Source: Allodiplogaster sudhausi (taxonomy: Eukaryota > Nematoda > Chromadorea > Rhabditida > Diplogasteridae). Taken from it: 64,000 nucleotides of DNA. The translations under genes were made by a program, and so were the position numbers. The notes beneath the pieces were generated by a model. That model saw only the letters and a program-made list of their open reading frames with translations. It did no database searches and was not told the origin of the DNA. The stretch is from the NCBI GenBank assembly GCA_945643635.1, contig CALZFC010000106.1, positions 356,001 through 420,000 of the forward strand. The letters are read 5' to 3'. This document shows positions 34,430 through 45,010 of this stretch, piece after piece. Numbering within the stretch: the first letter of the stretch is position 1; the number at the start of each line of letters is the position of its first letter.

Positions 34430-35170
34430 AGTGTCTGTGAGAACGCTCAACGTGAATTATATACATCTCTCTGTAGCTCATTACAAAGCTCTTCCTTTGT
34501 ACAATTCACTGGTATAGAGAGAGAGTCAACTTTCGGTCTCTTTGTAAGTGTTTTAATGTGTTTTAATGGAAAGACACACATATGTTGACATCGTGCTAAA
34601 AACTTTAAATGGCTTGTGAATGCGTTCAATGGCCACGAAAAAATGCAGATTTTTGCAGAGAGACAGAGCAATACGAGAGGAAGACAGAGAAATAGAGAGA
34701 GAGTGGAAAAGTAAGTTGTAAGTGTATATATTTAATGTTTTTCATGTGTTTGGCTGCATGTGTGGTTGAGACAGCGCGAATTGGCAAAGTGCCAATAATT
34801 ATGAGGTGCGAAGAAATGAGCGAAATGAGGTGCAATGTGTGTTTTTTTCTGCTTGCGCAGATTTTTTGCGATTTATTATGAATATTAACGTTAAGTATTG
34901 AGTACTTACAGAGTTGTAAGCAGCATAATTGAGACTTTTGAGTTTAAAAAGCCTAAGGTCCTCGCACGAATTTGATCGTACTGTAGACGGCAAGAGTTTT
35001 ACTGAGAGCTTATTGGTCGGCTGAGGGGAGGAGCTTAAAGTGCTCTTCTTATCATGTGTTCTAAGCGCTACTATAGAAATCTTCAAATTTTTCTGGTCAT
35101 TTTGAGCAATCAACTATGTTTCTGCGATAAAAATGAAGCAAGATACAAAGAAATTGCCTTTCCCGAAACC
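34430..35170 (-). repeat. Inverted mosaic unit
   Basis: It starts as a T-block (like 24,511-24,780), then switches at about 34,715 to the palindrome-bearing unit (TTTAATGTTTTTCATGTGTT) with the ACTTT-spacer palindrome at 34,781-34,795. From about 35,040 it carries the AAATTTTTCTGGTCATTTTG segment that also ends the copies at 50,620 and 61,580. The switch shows recombination between unit subtypes. Confidence 0.65.
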
Positions 35171-36165
35171 ACTACACGTTGAGCTAAGAAGGCCATCTCA
35201 GCTCGACGTCACGTCAAGCCAAGAAGGCCATCTCAGCTCGACGTCACGTCAAGCCAAGAAGGCCATCTCAGCTCGACGTCACGTCAAGCTAAGAAGGCCA
35301 TTCCATGTGTTCGCAAGGTACATCAAAAAATGAGCGGCCAGGCTCACAGGCTAACCAACCGTGAGGCGGGGCCTGGAATTCGCCGATTAAACCGATTTCT
35401 GGGATGCCCATGAACCGGCGCACACTATACGTGACGGTTTTTCGACCAAAATTTTTTTCTCAGCGGGGCCAATTTTTTTTGTTCTCAGACCTCGGATGAG
35501 GAAACTTCTTTTAAATGTCTAATCGTTCAGACTTACTTTTATACAACATTACATAGCTAAAAAAACCGCCTTTCTCTGTAGAAAAATGTAGGATAGAGAG
35601 AGACACAGCTTCCGAGCTCTCTCTCTAAATGTTTTACGCTAAGTTAAAGACTTGTGATTACATATGGTTGGCTCAACTGCACACAAAGATTAGAAGAGAA
35701 TATCAGCGCGGAGTGATAGTTTTAATATGCTTCCTTTATTTCAGATTGCTCTAAATGAACCTGGGCGCAAAAGCTGCAGTTCCAAGCGTTCGCAAGAAAC
35801 CGCCAAAGCAGCGGTTCATGCGTTCACAAGTAACGGCAAAAAATGAGCGGCCAGGCCCACAGGCGAACCAACCGTGTGGCGGTGCCTTGAATTCGCCGAA
35901 CGGAATGCAGAGCCAGGAAGACCCAAGAGTGAGGAGCTACCTCAAACTTGGGTAACTAAACCGGCGTTTGAAAGAAAGCGCTGGATGCCTATGAATTTGC
36001 GCAACCTACACTTGCCGACTTTTCGAAGGGAGTTCATGATGCTGAGTGTGCGTACTTGGAATGCTGGCAAAGTGCCAAAAAATTATTATTTTAAGAGTTT
36101 TACTGCTTTAAAGGTTACATAAAATTACAAAAAAAATCAGAGAGTAAGAGTAGAGTGTGAGAGAC
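35171..36165 (-). repeat. 35-bp repeats and ~549-bp unit, inverted
   Basis: Four copies of the second 35-bp repeat (35,175-35,320) lead into one hairpin unit, then the ~549-bp unit with TTATTTCAGATTGCTCTAAA at about 35,742 and a short hairpin array (35,758-35,845). It ends at the CAAAGTGCCAAAAAATTATT box (36,073). Confidence 0.7.
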
Positions 36166-36985
36166 ATGATAGAACTGTCTCTCTCTCTCTCTTTCTCTCT
36201 CTCTATGTCGTCTCTCTCTCTCTCTTTCTTTCTAAGTGAACAGGCTACTTCAGGACTTGATCGTGTACTTGTAAGTGTCTGTGAGAACGCTCAACGTGAA
36301 TTATATACATCTCTCTGGAGCTCATTACAAAGCTCTTCCTTTGTACAATTCACTGGTATAGAGAGAGAGTCAACTTTCGGTTTCTTTGTAAGTGTTTTAA
36401 TGTGTTTTAATGGAAAGACACACATATGTTGACATCGTGCTAAAAACTTTAAATGGCTTGTGAATGCGTTCAATGGCCACGAAAAAATGCAGATTTTTGC
36501 AGAGAGACAGAGGAATACGAGAGGAAGACAGAGAAATAGAGAGAGAGTGGAAAAGTAAGTTGTAAGTGTATGTATTTAATGTATTTCATTTGTTTGGCTG
36601 TATGTTTGCAAGAGGTGCGAAGTGGTCGACGGAGGTGCGAAGTGAGAGTCGACGTCTGTTTTTCTCTGCCAACGCTATCTCGCCTTTTCGCGCCTGTGAC
36701 TTTTTTTCTCTAACCTCTCAAAAACGCACCTATAACGGGCTGTTTTCGTCGAGGGGCGGAGCTAAGCGACTGTTTCGTTGTCTAACCTCCGTGTTTTGCG
36801 AGCAGCCTCGGCGATCTCGCGTGTCGCAGGCTCGGCGAACTTTTTTTCTTTTCTCTGCTCGTCAAATCTCTCGACTCATACCGCACTCTCGTCGTTTCTG
36901 CAGCTCTCATGCCCGCTCTCCAATCTCTCTCCATGGCTTTTTTTCGGAGATACACTTCTGCTTGTGAACTATCTAGAGGAACTAG
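36166..36985 (-). repeat. T-block unit, inverted
   Basis: A full inverted T-block from CT tract (36,178-36,235) to end motif GAACTATCTAGAGG at about 36,966-36,979 and boundary AACTAGTTAACTAAGTTA. It resembles 32,330-33,140 without the doubled end motif. Confidence 0.75.
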
Positions 36986-37260
36986 TTAACTAAGTTACGC
37001 TATTTCCGGGAGTACCGCTATTTTAGGGAGCTAAAGAACAAAAAAAAGTTTTAGAGTTCAGGGTCTCAGCTAAGCTTAGGGAGTTAAAGAAGAGTTAAGG
37101 AGTTTTTAGAGTTCAGGGTCTCAGCTAAGCTTAGAGAGTTAAAGAAGAGTTGAGGAGTTTTTAGAGTTCAGGGTCTCAGCTAAGCTTATTGAGTTAAAGA
37201 AGATCTAATGAGTTTTTAGCTGGAGGGCAAGAAGAGAAATTAAAACATCAAAGGTTTGAA
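36986..37260 (-). repeat. 55-bp minisatellite, inverted, 3-4 copies
   Basis: Units of GGGTCTCAGCTAAGCTTAGG type follow the tail GAGTACCGCTATTTTAGGGA and a poly-A run. The last unit passes into GAAGATCTAATGAGTTTTTA, the array exit seen also at 57,290 and 63,958. Confidence 0.8.
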
Positions 37261-38165
37261 GAAGAGTTCAGAGCACGCCAAAGAGCTTACGAATACAGCA
37301 CAGCAGAAAGCATGCTCAGTATGAGAGTTTAAGTAATTCAATGCACTAATAAAGACTCCTAATTTTTCGCTCAACTGCACGTAGAGCTAAGAAGGCCATC
37401 TCAGCTCGACGTAACGCCGAGCCAAGAAGGCCATCTCAGTTCGACGGCACGCCGAGCCAAGACGGCCAACTCAGCTCCACTGAACGCAGAGCCAAGAAGT
37501 CAAAGGTTTGAAGAAGTGTTCAGAGCACGCCAAAGAGCTTACGAATACTGCACATCAGAAATCATGATAAGCATCAAAGGTTATAAGAAAAGTTCAAAGC
37601 ACGACAAAGAGGATACGAAAACAGCACATCAGAAAGCATGCTATAATATGGTCTGAACATCAGAAAGCATGATAAGCATCAAAGGTTATAAGAAAAGTTC
37701 AAAGCACGACAAACAGGATACGAATACAGCACATCAGAAAGCATGCTAAAATATGGTCTCCTAATTTTTCAGTTATTTCTAAGCTGTACATCATCTTTCT
37801 ACAATAAAAAGAGAACTATTAAAAAAGGCTCTTCCCGGCTCCACTGCACGTCGAGCTAAGAAGGTCATCTCAGCTCCACTGAACGCAGAGCCAAGAAGGC
37901 CATCTCAGCTCAGCGTAATGCAGAGCCAGGACGGCAGAATCAAGTTGAGAAGCAACCTCAAGCTTGGGAAATTAAACCGACTTTGGATGGCTATTTCGCG
38001 CAACCTACACTTGCCGAGTTTTCAAAGGGAGTTCATGATGCTGAGTGTGCGTACTTGGAATGCTGGCAAAGTGCCAAAAAATTATTATTTTAAGAGTTTT
38101 ACTGCTTTAAACGATACATAAAATTACAAAAAAAAATCAGAGAGTAAGAGTAGAGTGGGAGAGAC
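37261..38165 (-). repeat. Mosaic tail with 35-bp and ~115-bp tandem repeats, inverted
   Basis: Degenerate second 35-bp repeats at 37,378-37,495 and 37,840-37,915 surround two ~115-bp subunits (37,560-37,665 and 37,668-37,765). The last part is the CAAAGTGCCAAAAAATTATT box (38,066). It is the inverse of about 7,490-8,060. No gene is supported. Confidence 0.65.
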
Positions 38166-38990
38166 ATGATAGAACTCTCTCTCTCTCTCTCTCTTTCTCT
38201 CTCTAAGTCGTCTCTCTCTCTCTCTTTCTTTCAATGTGAACAGGCTTCTTCAGGACTTGATCGTTTACTTGTAAGTGTCTGGGAGAACGCTCAACGTGAA
38301 TTATATACATCTCTCTGTAGCTCATTACAAAGCTCTTTCTTTGTAAAATTCAGTGGTATAGAGAGAGAGTCAACTTTCGGTCTCTTTGTAAGTGCTTTAA
38401 TGTGTTTTAATCGGAAAAAAATGCGTAAACGCACACATGTTGGCATTGTGCCAAAAACTTTAAATGACTTGTGAATGCGTTAAATGGACACGAAAAAATT
38501 CAGATTTTTGCAGAGAGACAGAGGAATGCGAGAAGAAGACAGAGAAATAGAGAGAGAGTGGAAAGTAAGTTGTAAGTGTATATATTTAATGTTTTTCATG
38601 TGTTTGGCTGTATGTTTGCAAGAGGTGCGAAGTGGTCGTCGGAGGTGCGAAGTGAGAGTCGACGTCTGTTTTTCTCTGCCAACGCTATCTCGCCTTTTCG
38701 CGCCTGTGACTTTTTTTCTCTAACCTCTCAAAAACGCACCTATAACGGGCTGTTTTCGTCGAGGGGCGGAGCTAAGCGACTGTTTCGTTGTCTAACCTCC
38801 GCGTTTTGCGAGCTATTTCGTTCGTTTTGGGGCGGAGCTTAAGGAGTCTCTCCACTTTTGTCTGCATCTTTGGCCTCCACGAAAAGAGTGCTATTTCGCC
38901 TTTTCGTCTTACCTGACCCTCATCGTTATGAGGCTATTTCGATTTTTGGTGTTTCGTAGCACTGCTCTCCAATCTTTCTCCATGCAAAAA
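38166..38990 (-). repeat. Divergent T-block abutting the spliced gene
   Basis: It is the inverse of the divergent unit at 6,740-7,440: CT tract (38,175-38,235), the CGACTGTTTCGTTGTCTAAC segment, then GGGGCGGAGCTTAAGGAGTC. Unlike other units it has no GAACTATCTAGAGG end; homology fades after TCTCCAATCTTTCTCCATG at about 38,985. The spliced gene on the minus strand loses recognisable coding sequence within about 110 bp of this point. Confidence 0.65.
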
Positions 38991-39092
38991 GTTTCATCTT
39001 CTTTCTCCATGTTCTGACGTTCCACCTTCAAAATAATTAAAGATATACTAACCCCCACAGTACAATTTGCGTCTGAGAAAGAAGATTTATTA

Positions 39093-39985
39093 AAATACCT
39101 CCGTGAATGAATGCAGCCTAATACATCGTTCACGAAGACCTCGTCGATCAAGACCGTGATCCTGCACAATGTCTGCTATCTTCTTGAATTGCCGTCCTAG
39201 CATATTATACTTATGAAGCATTTTTGACAGACCAAGAAGAATCTGTAATGAAAAGAGATATTGTTAAAGTTTATATTAATAAAAAAGGTGTGCCAGAAAC
39301 CTCTCTGTCCAAATTCTGGTACAATGGATTGCGACCGCGATGGTGTGCTGCTTCTTCTGGGGTGTAGGCATAAACTTGGCCGAAAAGAGGAGGTCGCGTG
39401 TTACTGTCGAGGGGCGGGAGGACGTTACTTATCTGGTACTGAATACTGCCAGCCACCTTCATTATCTAAAAATTAATTATTGCAAACAAAGTGTAAATGC
39501 ATTATAAATATATTTAAAAATATACCGGCTCTCCACTTGGCACTGGCACTCCTTGGTAAAGCATCGCTCCCAAGGCATTACCACTGTTGTACTTCACAAT
39601 GTCTTTCTTGAACGCCTTGGAGAGAGGATGATCACCAGTGAGGAGAGAGTGAAGGGGCTCGGGATTCTTTGGCAGCGGAAGGAGTCGCACCTTTAAAACG
39701 GAATAGGTAAATGAAAACAAACAATAAACTAAATACTGTTACCTTGCCATCACTGCAGCAATTCAAGGAATAGGAGATCGCAGCACAGTATTGGCATGTC
39801 CTCGGTTCGCCCAGGTAGTAAAGAGAAGGTATCTCGAAGCGAGGGTGAGCTGTATTGACAGTTCGCTCTCCGGACGCCGCACCAAGAGGACGAGAGGGAT
39901 TGTGTCGCTTTCGAAATTGGGCGGTTCGCATTTGTGCTCGTCTCTCAGCTTCCTTCTCTGGCGTCTGGCTGGCGGAGAGATTTGC
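39093..39985 (-). other. Helitron-like N-terminal region (exons 15-18)
   Basis: After an Arg-rich AERRAQMRTAQFRKRH stretch (695-710), the sequence shows the Helitron zinc-binding pattern CQYC (746-749) with CC at 758-759 and SDGKVRLLPLPKNPEPL (760-776). It continues with FKKDIVKYNSGNALGAM (790-806), then IMKVAGSIQYQISNVLPPL (819-837), PPLFGQVYAY (843-852) and LLGLSKMLHKYNMLGRQFK near the end. This order matches the N-terminal region of Helitron Rep-helicases known as Helitron_like_N. The stop falls before the HUH motif. It is recognised from memory of the family; a profile search would settle it. Confidence 0.75.
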
Positions 39986-42900
39986 CTGATAAGCTGCGTC
40001 CTTATCACGGCAGGAAGGAGATGCCCGATAATCTTGGTGAGCCTTTCTTCGCCTTTCTGAAACAATAGTAGTAATTAAAGAACTAAATAAATAAAACTAA
40101 ATAAATAACGATTACATATGAATTTCGATTGTACCGGAAGCAGATTGAAGAGAGCGAAGAGCGTTGTCCGCACTGGCAATAGCTGCATTAGCAATGATGT
40201 CGAAATCAGAAGTTTCATTAACACGAGAATCTAAATGAAATTAAGTTTCTCATGACATAAATGATAAATCAAAAGATGAAGCAAAGGCCAAAGGAATAGA
40301 AACCACGTTGAGATTGCATCCAATCGACTGCGCGAGTGGCAAAGATATCAAAATGTGCTGACAAGTCAGCAGCAGCAATCTCAAGACTTTCTTTTCCAAC
40401 ACAGTCTTTGAAAGAGTTGTGAATGGAGGAGGAAATGCTGCAGAGAGTGATTTCGCTTGGAGGTGATTCATCACGACGTGATTCTGATGTGAAGACAAGG
40501 CCAGCAGTTACTGCGGATTTGAACGCTATTGAAGCTGCTTCTCCAAGGTAATTCAGAGCCTAAGAAGAATCTCTTTTAATAGGAATGAATAAATGAAATA
40601 AAAAAGAAACATACAGTTGCTGTGCTATTGAGATGTTGGATAGCTGCAAGGACAGCTACATATGCCCGCAGCACAGTGTCCTGCTCTGAGAGCCACGCAG
40701 ACTCTGGAGACGTCGTTGGGCGAGTAACATAGATAATTCCTAAAAGTGTAAGAAATAAATAAAATGTATGTGCTTGGTATGAACTTTCTCACCTTTTCTC
40801 GCTTGATTAGAACGTCGTTGATGGGTCCATACCAGTTCAGGAACTAAATTAAAAGAGTTGTATATATATATATAACTATTTATTTATTTATTTATACAAA
40901 TATATATATATAATGTAAACTGACTCAGCCACTGTTTTTTGTTTCGAGGCTTCTCGGCGGTTTGGATAACGATGTGGTCACACTGCACGTTCTCAACTGG
41001 AGTGACAGTGCTCCAAATCTTGTAGTTCACGGGAGCTGCCAGCTTCTGTCGCCGTTGAGAAGCTGCGGAACCACTTCGTCGTCCTCGTCGACTTTCCGAG
41101 CTCAATTCACTTACTCCACTACCCTCGCTAACCATGCTCACATCGCTCGCAACGCTTCCGCTCCTTGAGCTCACACGTCGACGTTGCGGCATGTTCTCTG
41201 CAATCTGCTCCTTGAACTGCCGAAGAAGCTCGTGGATTACTGGAATGTGAAAGAAAAATCATTTATCGTAATTAGCAATCATGTAAACGAAGTGAAGACC
41301 TTGAGAAAGAGACGTTATTCTCTCAAGGGAAGGTTGGTCAGAAGGCACGTCATCAGCTATAAATAATAAAATAAGAAAAACAATTTAACAAAACGTAAAA
41401 ATAGATTTATGTTTACAATTTATACCACACCTGAGATTCTCTGAGTAGCAGAACCACTCGCAGTTGGTACGAATACTGAGGCGTCGATGGACTTTGGACG
41501 CTTAGCTTGCACGGGAGTACCAGCAGAAGGGAAGAGTCTTCTCTTGGATCTCATCGTTGGAGGAGCTTAATTGAAGTAATTTGAAAATTAAAGACTTTTC
41601 TGCCGAGAGATTGAATGAATAATTACCGAGAAAGGGCAATGAAGTGACTGCTTGAATCACGGGAGGGACGGCATTATCATCATCTTAAAAAAAAGAAATG
41701 CTAAATTTATCCCTGAATAATAATATAATAAAGAATATTAAATAAATATTTAATTTTGTACTTGAAAATAGTACCTTCCGAGCAATCGCCACCGCTCTCG
41801 GAGCCGATATCAGAGTCGACATCAGCAGAAGTTGTATCCGTTGGTGTACTGCGGAAGCTAAATAAAAAAGAATAAATAAGAGAAATACAAATGAAGTCAA
41901 GGGAACGTACATTCTGTTGAAAACCCGCCGGACGGCCCGGACACCATTGGATATGGCGTTGGAGTAGAGGAACTCTCTCGGAATGTCGATGTGAACATCG
42001 CAGTACTTCTTGCGAAGTGGTCTGGCATCTTCCTTCATCTTCAGGAGCATGCAGTCGTTCCTTCGCATGATGTTCTTCATGCACTCGTAGTCGTGCTGCG
42101 TGAAGGCGGCGAAGGTTATCACGTCAAACTTAAAGCAAGTATAATTTTTGTTTGAAATCTAGACTTGAATCAACAAGTACCTGGGAGTAGCTGTTGTGTT
42201 CGAAAGATAGCAGAATAGCTTGAAGAGCTATTCTCATTCCCATTTCTTTTGGAATCCCGTAGATTCCAATTCCAAGAAACGGGAATGCCTGGAAATGTGT
42301 ATGTATGCGAGATGAGATCATGGAAGAATCGTGATTTTAAATAAATTAAAAATAAATAAATAAATAAATATATATATATATATATAATCTACATATATAT
42401 ATTATACATGTTTATTTATAAATATATACTTCAGAGAAAAAATTTTCAATAAAAGAATCAATAAAAGAAGTTATGTAAGTGCCGTACTATCTTCCTCCAG
42501 CCCTTGCGCTTGGCTATCCTCATGGCGTTGAAGTACGCATGGATGAGCCTGGCGTGTTGCTCGCGCGTTATAGCAGGAGCGTTCCTGCGGCAGTCGGGTG
42601 CCACCGCGTGGATGATCCCTTCAATCATTGTATTGTAATAATACAAGAATATTGGCAATGATAATTAACACACCCTTCACTTTTCGAGAGAGAGCATAGG
42701 CGTCTGTAGAGACGGCATCTCCAGCTCGCAATTGGAGCGTGGAATAGCCACGACTCTTACAGATCTTCTCCTTCTTCTTCTGGAGTGCGTTCTTGAACGC
42801 AGCTTCAGTGATCGGGTTGTTCCCAATCGCAGCCTCCCAAATGGCGCGGTTCACGCCATCACCTGAGATTACATAGGTAGAAATAGAAAGACAAATATAG

Positions 42901-43087
42901 TACAAAAACACATAAAAGCCAAGTAAGTACCTTCACGGAGTTCGGCATTCGCAGCATTAACAATGACATCGTGGTCCACGACATCTTGAATCCGGCAGTC
43001 GATGACCTGTATCCTTACATGATGGTAGTTGCTGTGTATTTCGTTGGAAAACCGACCGACGGCGTTGATGAAGCCAGGCACTGACAT
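39093..43087 (-). CDS. Macrodomain-Helitron N-terminal fusion protein, spliced, 3'-truncated
   Basis: Eighteen exons read rightmost to leftmost: 42,931-43,087; 42,674-42,862; 42,488-42,618; 42,181-42,288; 41,911-42,128; 41,775-41,857; 41,627-41,683; 41,431-41,565; 41,300-41,356; 40,925-41,239; 40,793-40,843; 40,615-40,739; 40,307-40,559; 40,135-40,230; 39,743-40,056; 39,526-39,690; 39,301-39,465; 39,093-39,242. All joins are GT-AG, keep frame and give about 923 codons without a stop before 39,090-39,092. Residues ~25-212 are a macrodomain. Residues ~269-658 are a Ser/Arg- and acid-rich linker plus a region I do not recognise. Residues ~690 onward match the Helitron transposase N-terminal region. 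The expected HUH nuclease and helicase are missing, so it is either a truncated transposon gene or a shortened derivative. The ATG follows a CTTCAG acceptor-like sequence, so an upstream exon may exist. Confidence 0.7.
41950..43087 (-). other. Macrodomain-coding part (exons 1-5)
   Basis: Residue numbering is from the ATG at 43,087. Visible macrodomain marks are VIVNAAN (41-47), the loop GDGVNRAI (53-60), STDAYAL (104-110), IIHAVAPD (117-124), the phosphate loop AFPFLGIGIYGIP (160-172) and the final strand DVITFAAF (197-204). In known macrodomains the asparagine pair and the GxGIYGxP loop bind ADP-ribose. All of these are present, although the first loop has EGDG where many members have GGG. 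Binding ability is therefore plausible; hydrolase activity cannot be judged. The domain is split by four introns. Confidence 0.75.
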
Positions 43088-43574
43088 TCTGAAGAAAAGG
43101 AAAATGAAAGAAGTTATTTACGAAGGAATATCCAAACAGCATTTGATTGAGAATAAGTGAAGATGAGCGGTCACATTACTATGTGAAGATGAGAGGTCAC
43201 ATTAGAAAGTGGCAGAGAGAGAAAGAAATAAAATAAACGCGAACAATCAAGCTCTGGGTGGACAGAGAGAGAAGACAGAGACGAGATAGAGAAATTGAGA
43301 GAGAGAGAGAGACAGGATGTGAGAGAGAAAAAGACGCAGAAATGAAAGAAAGAGACCAGCATAAACATAGTAAATGTTTGCAATAAATGCAGTAATTGTG
43401 ATACAATTAGGATGTCAGCCATTTCTGCATATTATTGAAGTATATCTGCATATCCAAATCGGTTCTCATATGAAAATACACGAAAATGTGTATTCCAGTT
43501 CATATTGATAATGTAAATATTATTAATATGGAACACTGTAATTAAAAACACATTTTAAAAAGTCCTTGAAAGGT
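43088..43574. other. Upstream region of the spliced gene, with GA-rich stretch
   Basis: About 490 bp between the first ATG and the degenerate repeats. 43,200-43,350 is GA-rich (complement CT-rich). No TATA box or other promoter element can be placed with confidence, although this side must contain the start of transcription if the gene is expressed. Short frames on the minus strand through the CT-rich part are low complexity. Confidence 0.4.
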
Positions 43575-44105
43575 ACAATCGATGCATCCCATGCATTTGA
43601 GTATGATTCAATAATGAGTTCTATGTATAGGGCTGTACTGTATGTATATTCTCAAAGGTACTGTGTGTTGGGCGATGCTGTGTGTAGCAAAAAAGATTTT
43701 AAAAATGAACTCATGGATGATATGTTATGAAATCCGCAAACAAATGCGTAATCAGCGCATTTCCAATGCATATTCTTAAAATTAATATTGTTAACAATAT
43801 GAATGCACAATAATGCACATAATGCAAATTGCGAAAAAAAAATTTTTTTCAAAAATAGAGAGAAGATATTACTAATGCATCCGATATAGTAGATGCTTTG
43901 GGCTGTACTGTATGTTCTCAAACTGTGTCTTAGACAAAAAAATATATTAACCATGCACAAAAAATATTATTATTACTCAAGTATTACATTGCGAAAACAT
44001 TGAAAAATGCGTCAATCACGCTTACCAATGCATCCGATATCTTAGATGCATTAATATATGGTACTGTATGTTCTCATAGGTACTGTGTTTTGAGCAATAC
44101 TTAAA
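43575..44105 (+). repeat. Three degenerate copies with GCATCCGATAT and GTACTGTATG
   Basis: A subunit with ATGCATCC, then TGGGCTGTACTGTATG and TTCTCAAAGGTACTGTGT-like sequence appears at 43,575-43,680, 43,870-43,935 and 44,025-44,105. Between copies are AT-rich stretches including a TTAATATTGTTAACAATAT inverted repeat near 43,780-43,800. The same three copies are at 58,437-58,970. Confidence 0.6.
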
Positions 44106-44540
44106 AAAACGATATAAAAGATGCAAGAACTAAAAAAAAACAATTGCAACTGAAGCATAACATTGCAAGAATGTTGGGAAATGCATGACTCAAGCTTTTT
44201 CAAAAGCAATTGTAAAACATTACAGCTCCAGCTTTTCAGCGAGACACAGAAAAGAAAACACAAATTAATGGCCCGTTCAAACCAATAACGGTGTCAACTG
44301 CAGTTGCACAACATTATCGGTCAATATATTATGGCTTTGAGTGGATATGGTAAGTAAACCGGAAGGTCGATTAATACCATTTTCAGTAAACCGACATATA
44401 CCACACTAATCGACAGTACAAACATATATCGACATTAGCGGCACGGACTATGCTGCGAATGTAAAATCAGGTAAAATTGCGAGAAGTAAGAAGAAAACAA
44501 CAAAAGCAGTAAGAAGTAGAAAAGTAGCGAAACTGTACAT
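44106..44540. other. Single-copy spacer within the duplication
   Basis: No gene or tandem repeat is seen. It contains a tract with ACATTATCGGTCAATATATT and AAACCGGAAGGTCGATTAAT whose two CGGTC/GACCG-like parts could pair weakly. It matches 58,970-59,404 only. Confidence 0.35.
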
Positions 44541-45010
44541 AGAGAGAGAGACAGCCAGAGAGCGCGAAGGAAGTATAGAGCGAGAGAAATAGAGAAAAAA
44601 AGGAGTGAGAGACAAAGACCGAATAGAAGAAGTAGAAAAGGTGCGAAACTGTACATAGAGAGAGAGACAGCCAGAGAGCGCGAAAGAAGCATGCAGCGAG
44701 AGAAAAAGAGAAGAATGAAAAGAACAAACATTTACATACAAATGATGTAAAAATACAAAAGTAACTATCTCCAGTTGGAGAGACACAAACAGAGAGCGCG
44801 AAGGAAGTATAGAGCAAGAGAAATAGAGAAGAATGAAAAGAACGAACCTTTACATACAAATGATGTAAAAATACAAAAGTAAATATCTCCAGCTGGAGAG
44901 ACACAACCAGAGAGCGCGAAGGAAGCATAGGGCGAGAGAAATAAAGAAGAATGAAAAGAACGAACCATTACATACAAATGATGTAAAAATACAAAAGTAA
45001 ATATCTCCAA
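44541..45010. repeat. ~118-bp tandem array, 4 copies plus remnant
   Basis: AGAGAGCGCG anchors start at 44,558, 44,673, 44,791 and 44,909, spacing 115, 118 and 118. The last three units contain TACATACAAATGATGTAAAA and a TCTCCAG.TGGAGAGACACA hairpin. The array recurs at 59,405-59,874. In the 19.65-kb and 29.28-kb core copies it is cut to about one unit and joined to a CT tract. Confidence 0.8.

Noticed and set aside
39001..39092. Extra short introns (22-27 nt) extending the Helitron frame towards 38.9 kb
   Set aside because: All trusted introns are at least 52 nt, and the resulting peptide has no Helitron similarity.
42350..42430. TA-rich tract as a promoter
   Set aside because: It lies within the 199-nt third intron, a simple (TA)n and TAAA repeat with no other promoter feature.
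44435..44928. Minus-strand frames of 98-153 codons rich in Ser, Leu and Phe as membrane proteins
   Set aside because: They are read from the GA/CT-rich ~118-bp tandem array in several overlapping frames at once, so the hydrophobic look comes from base composition.
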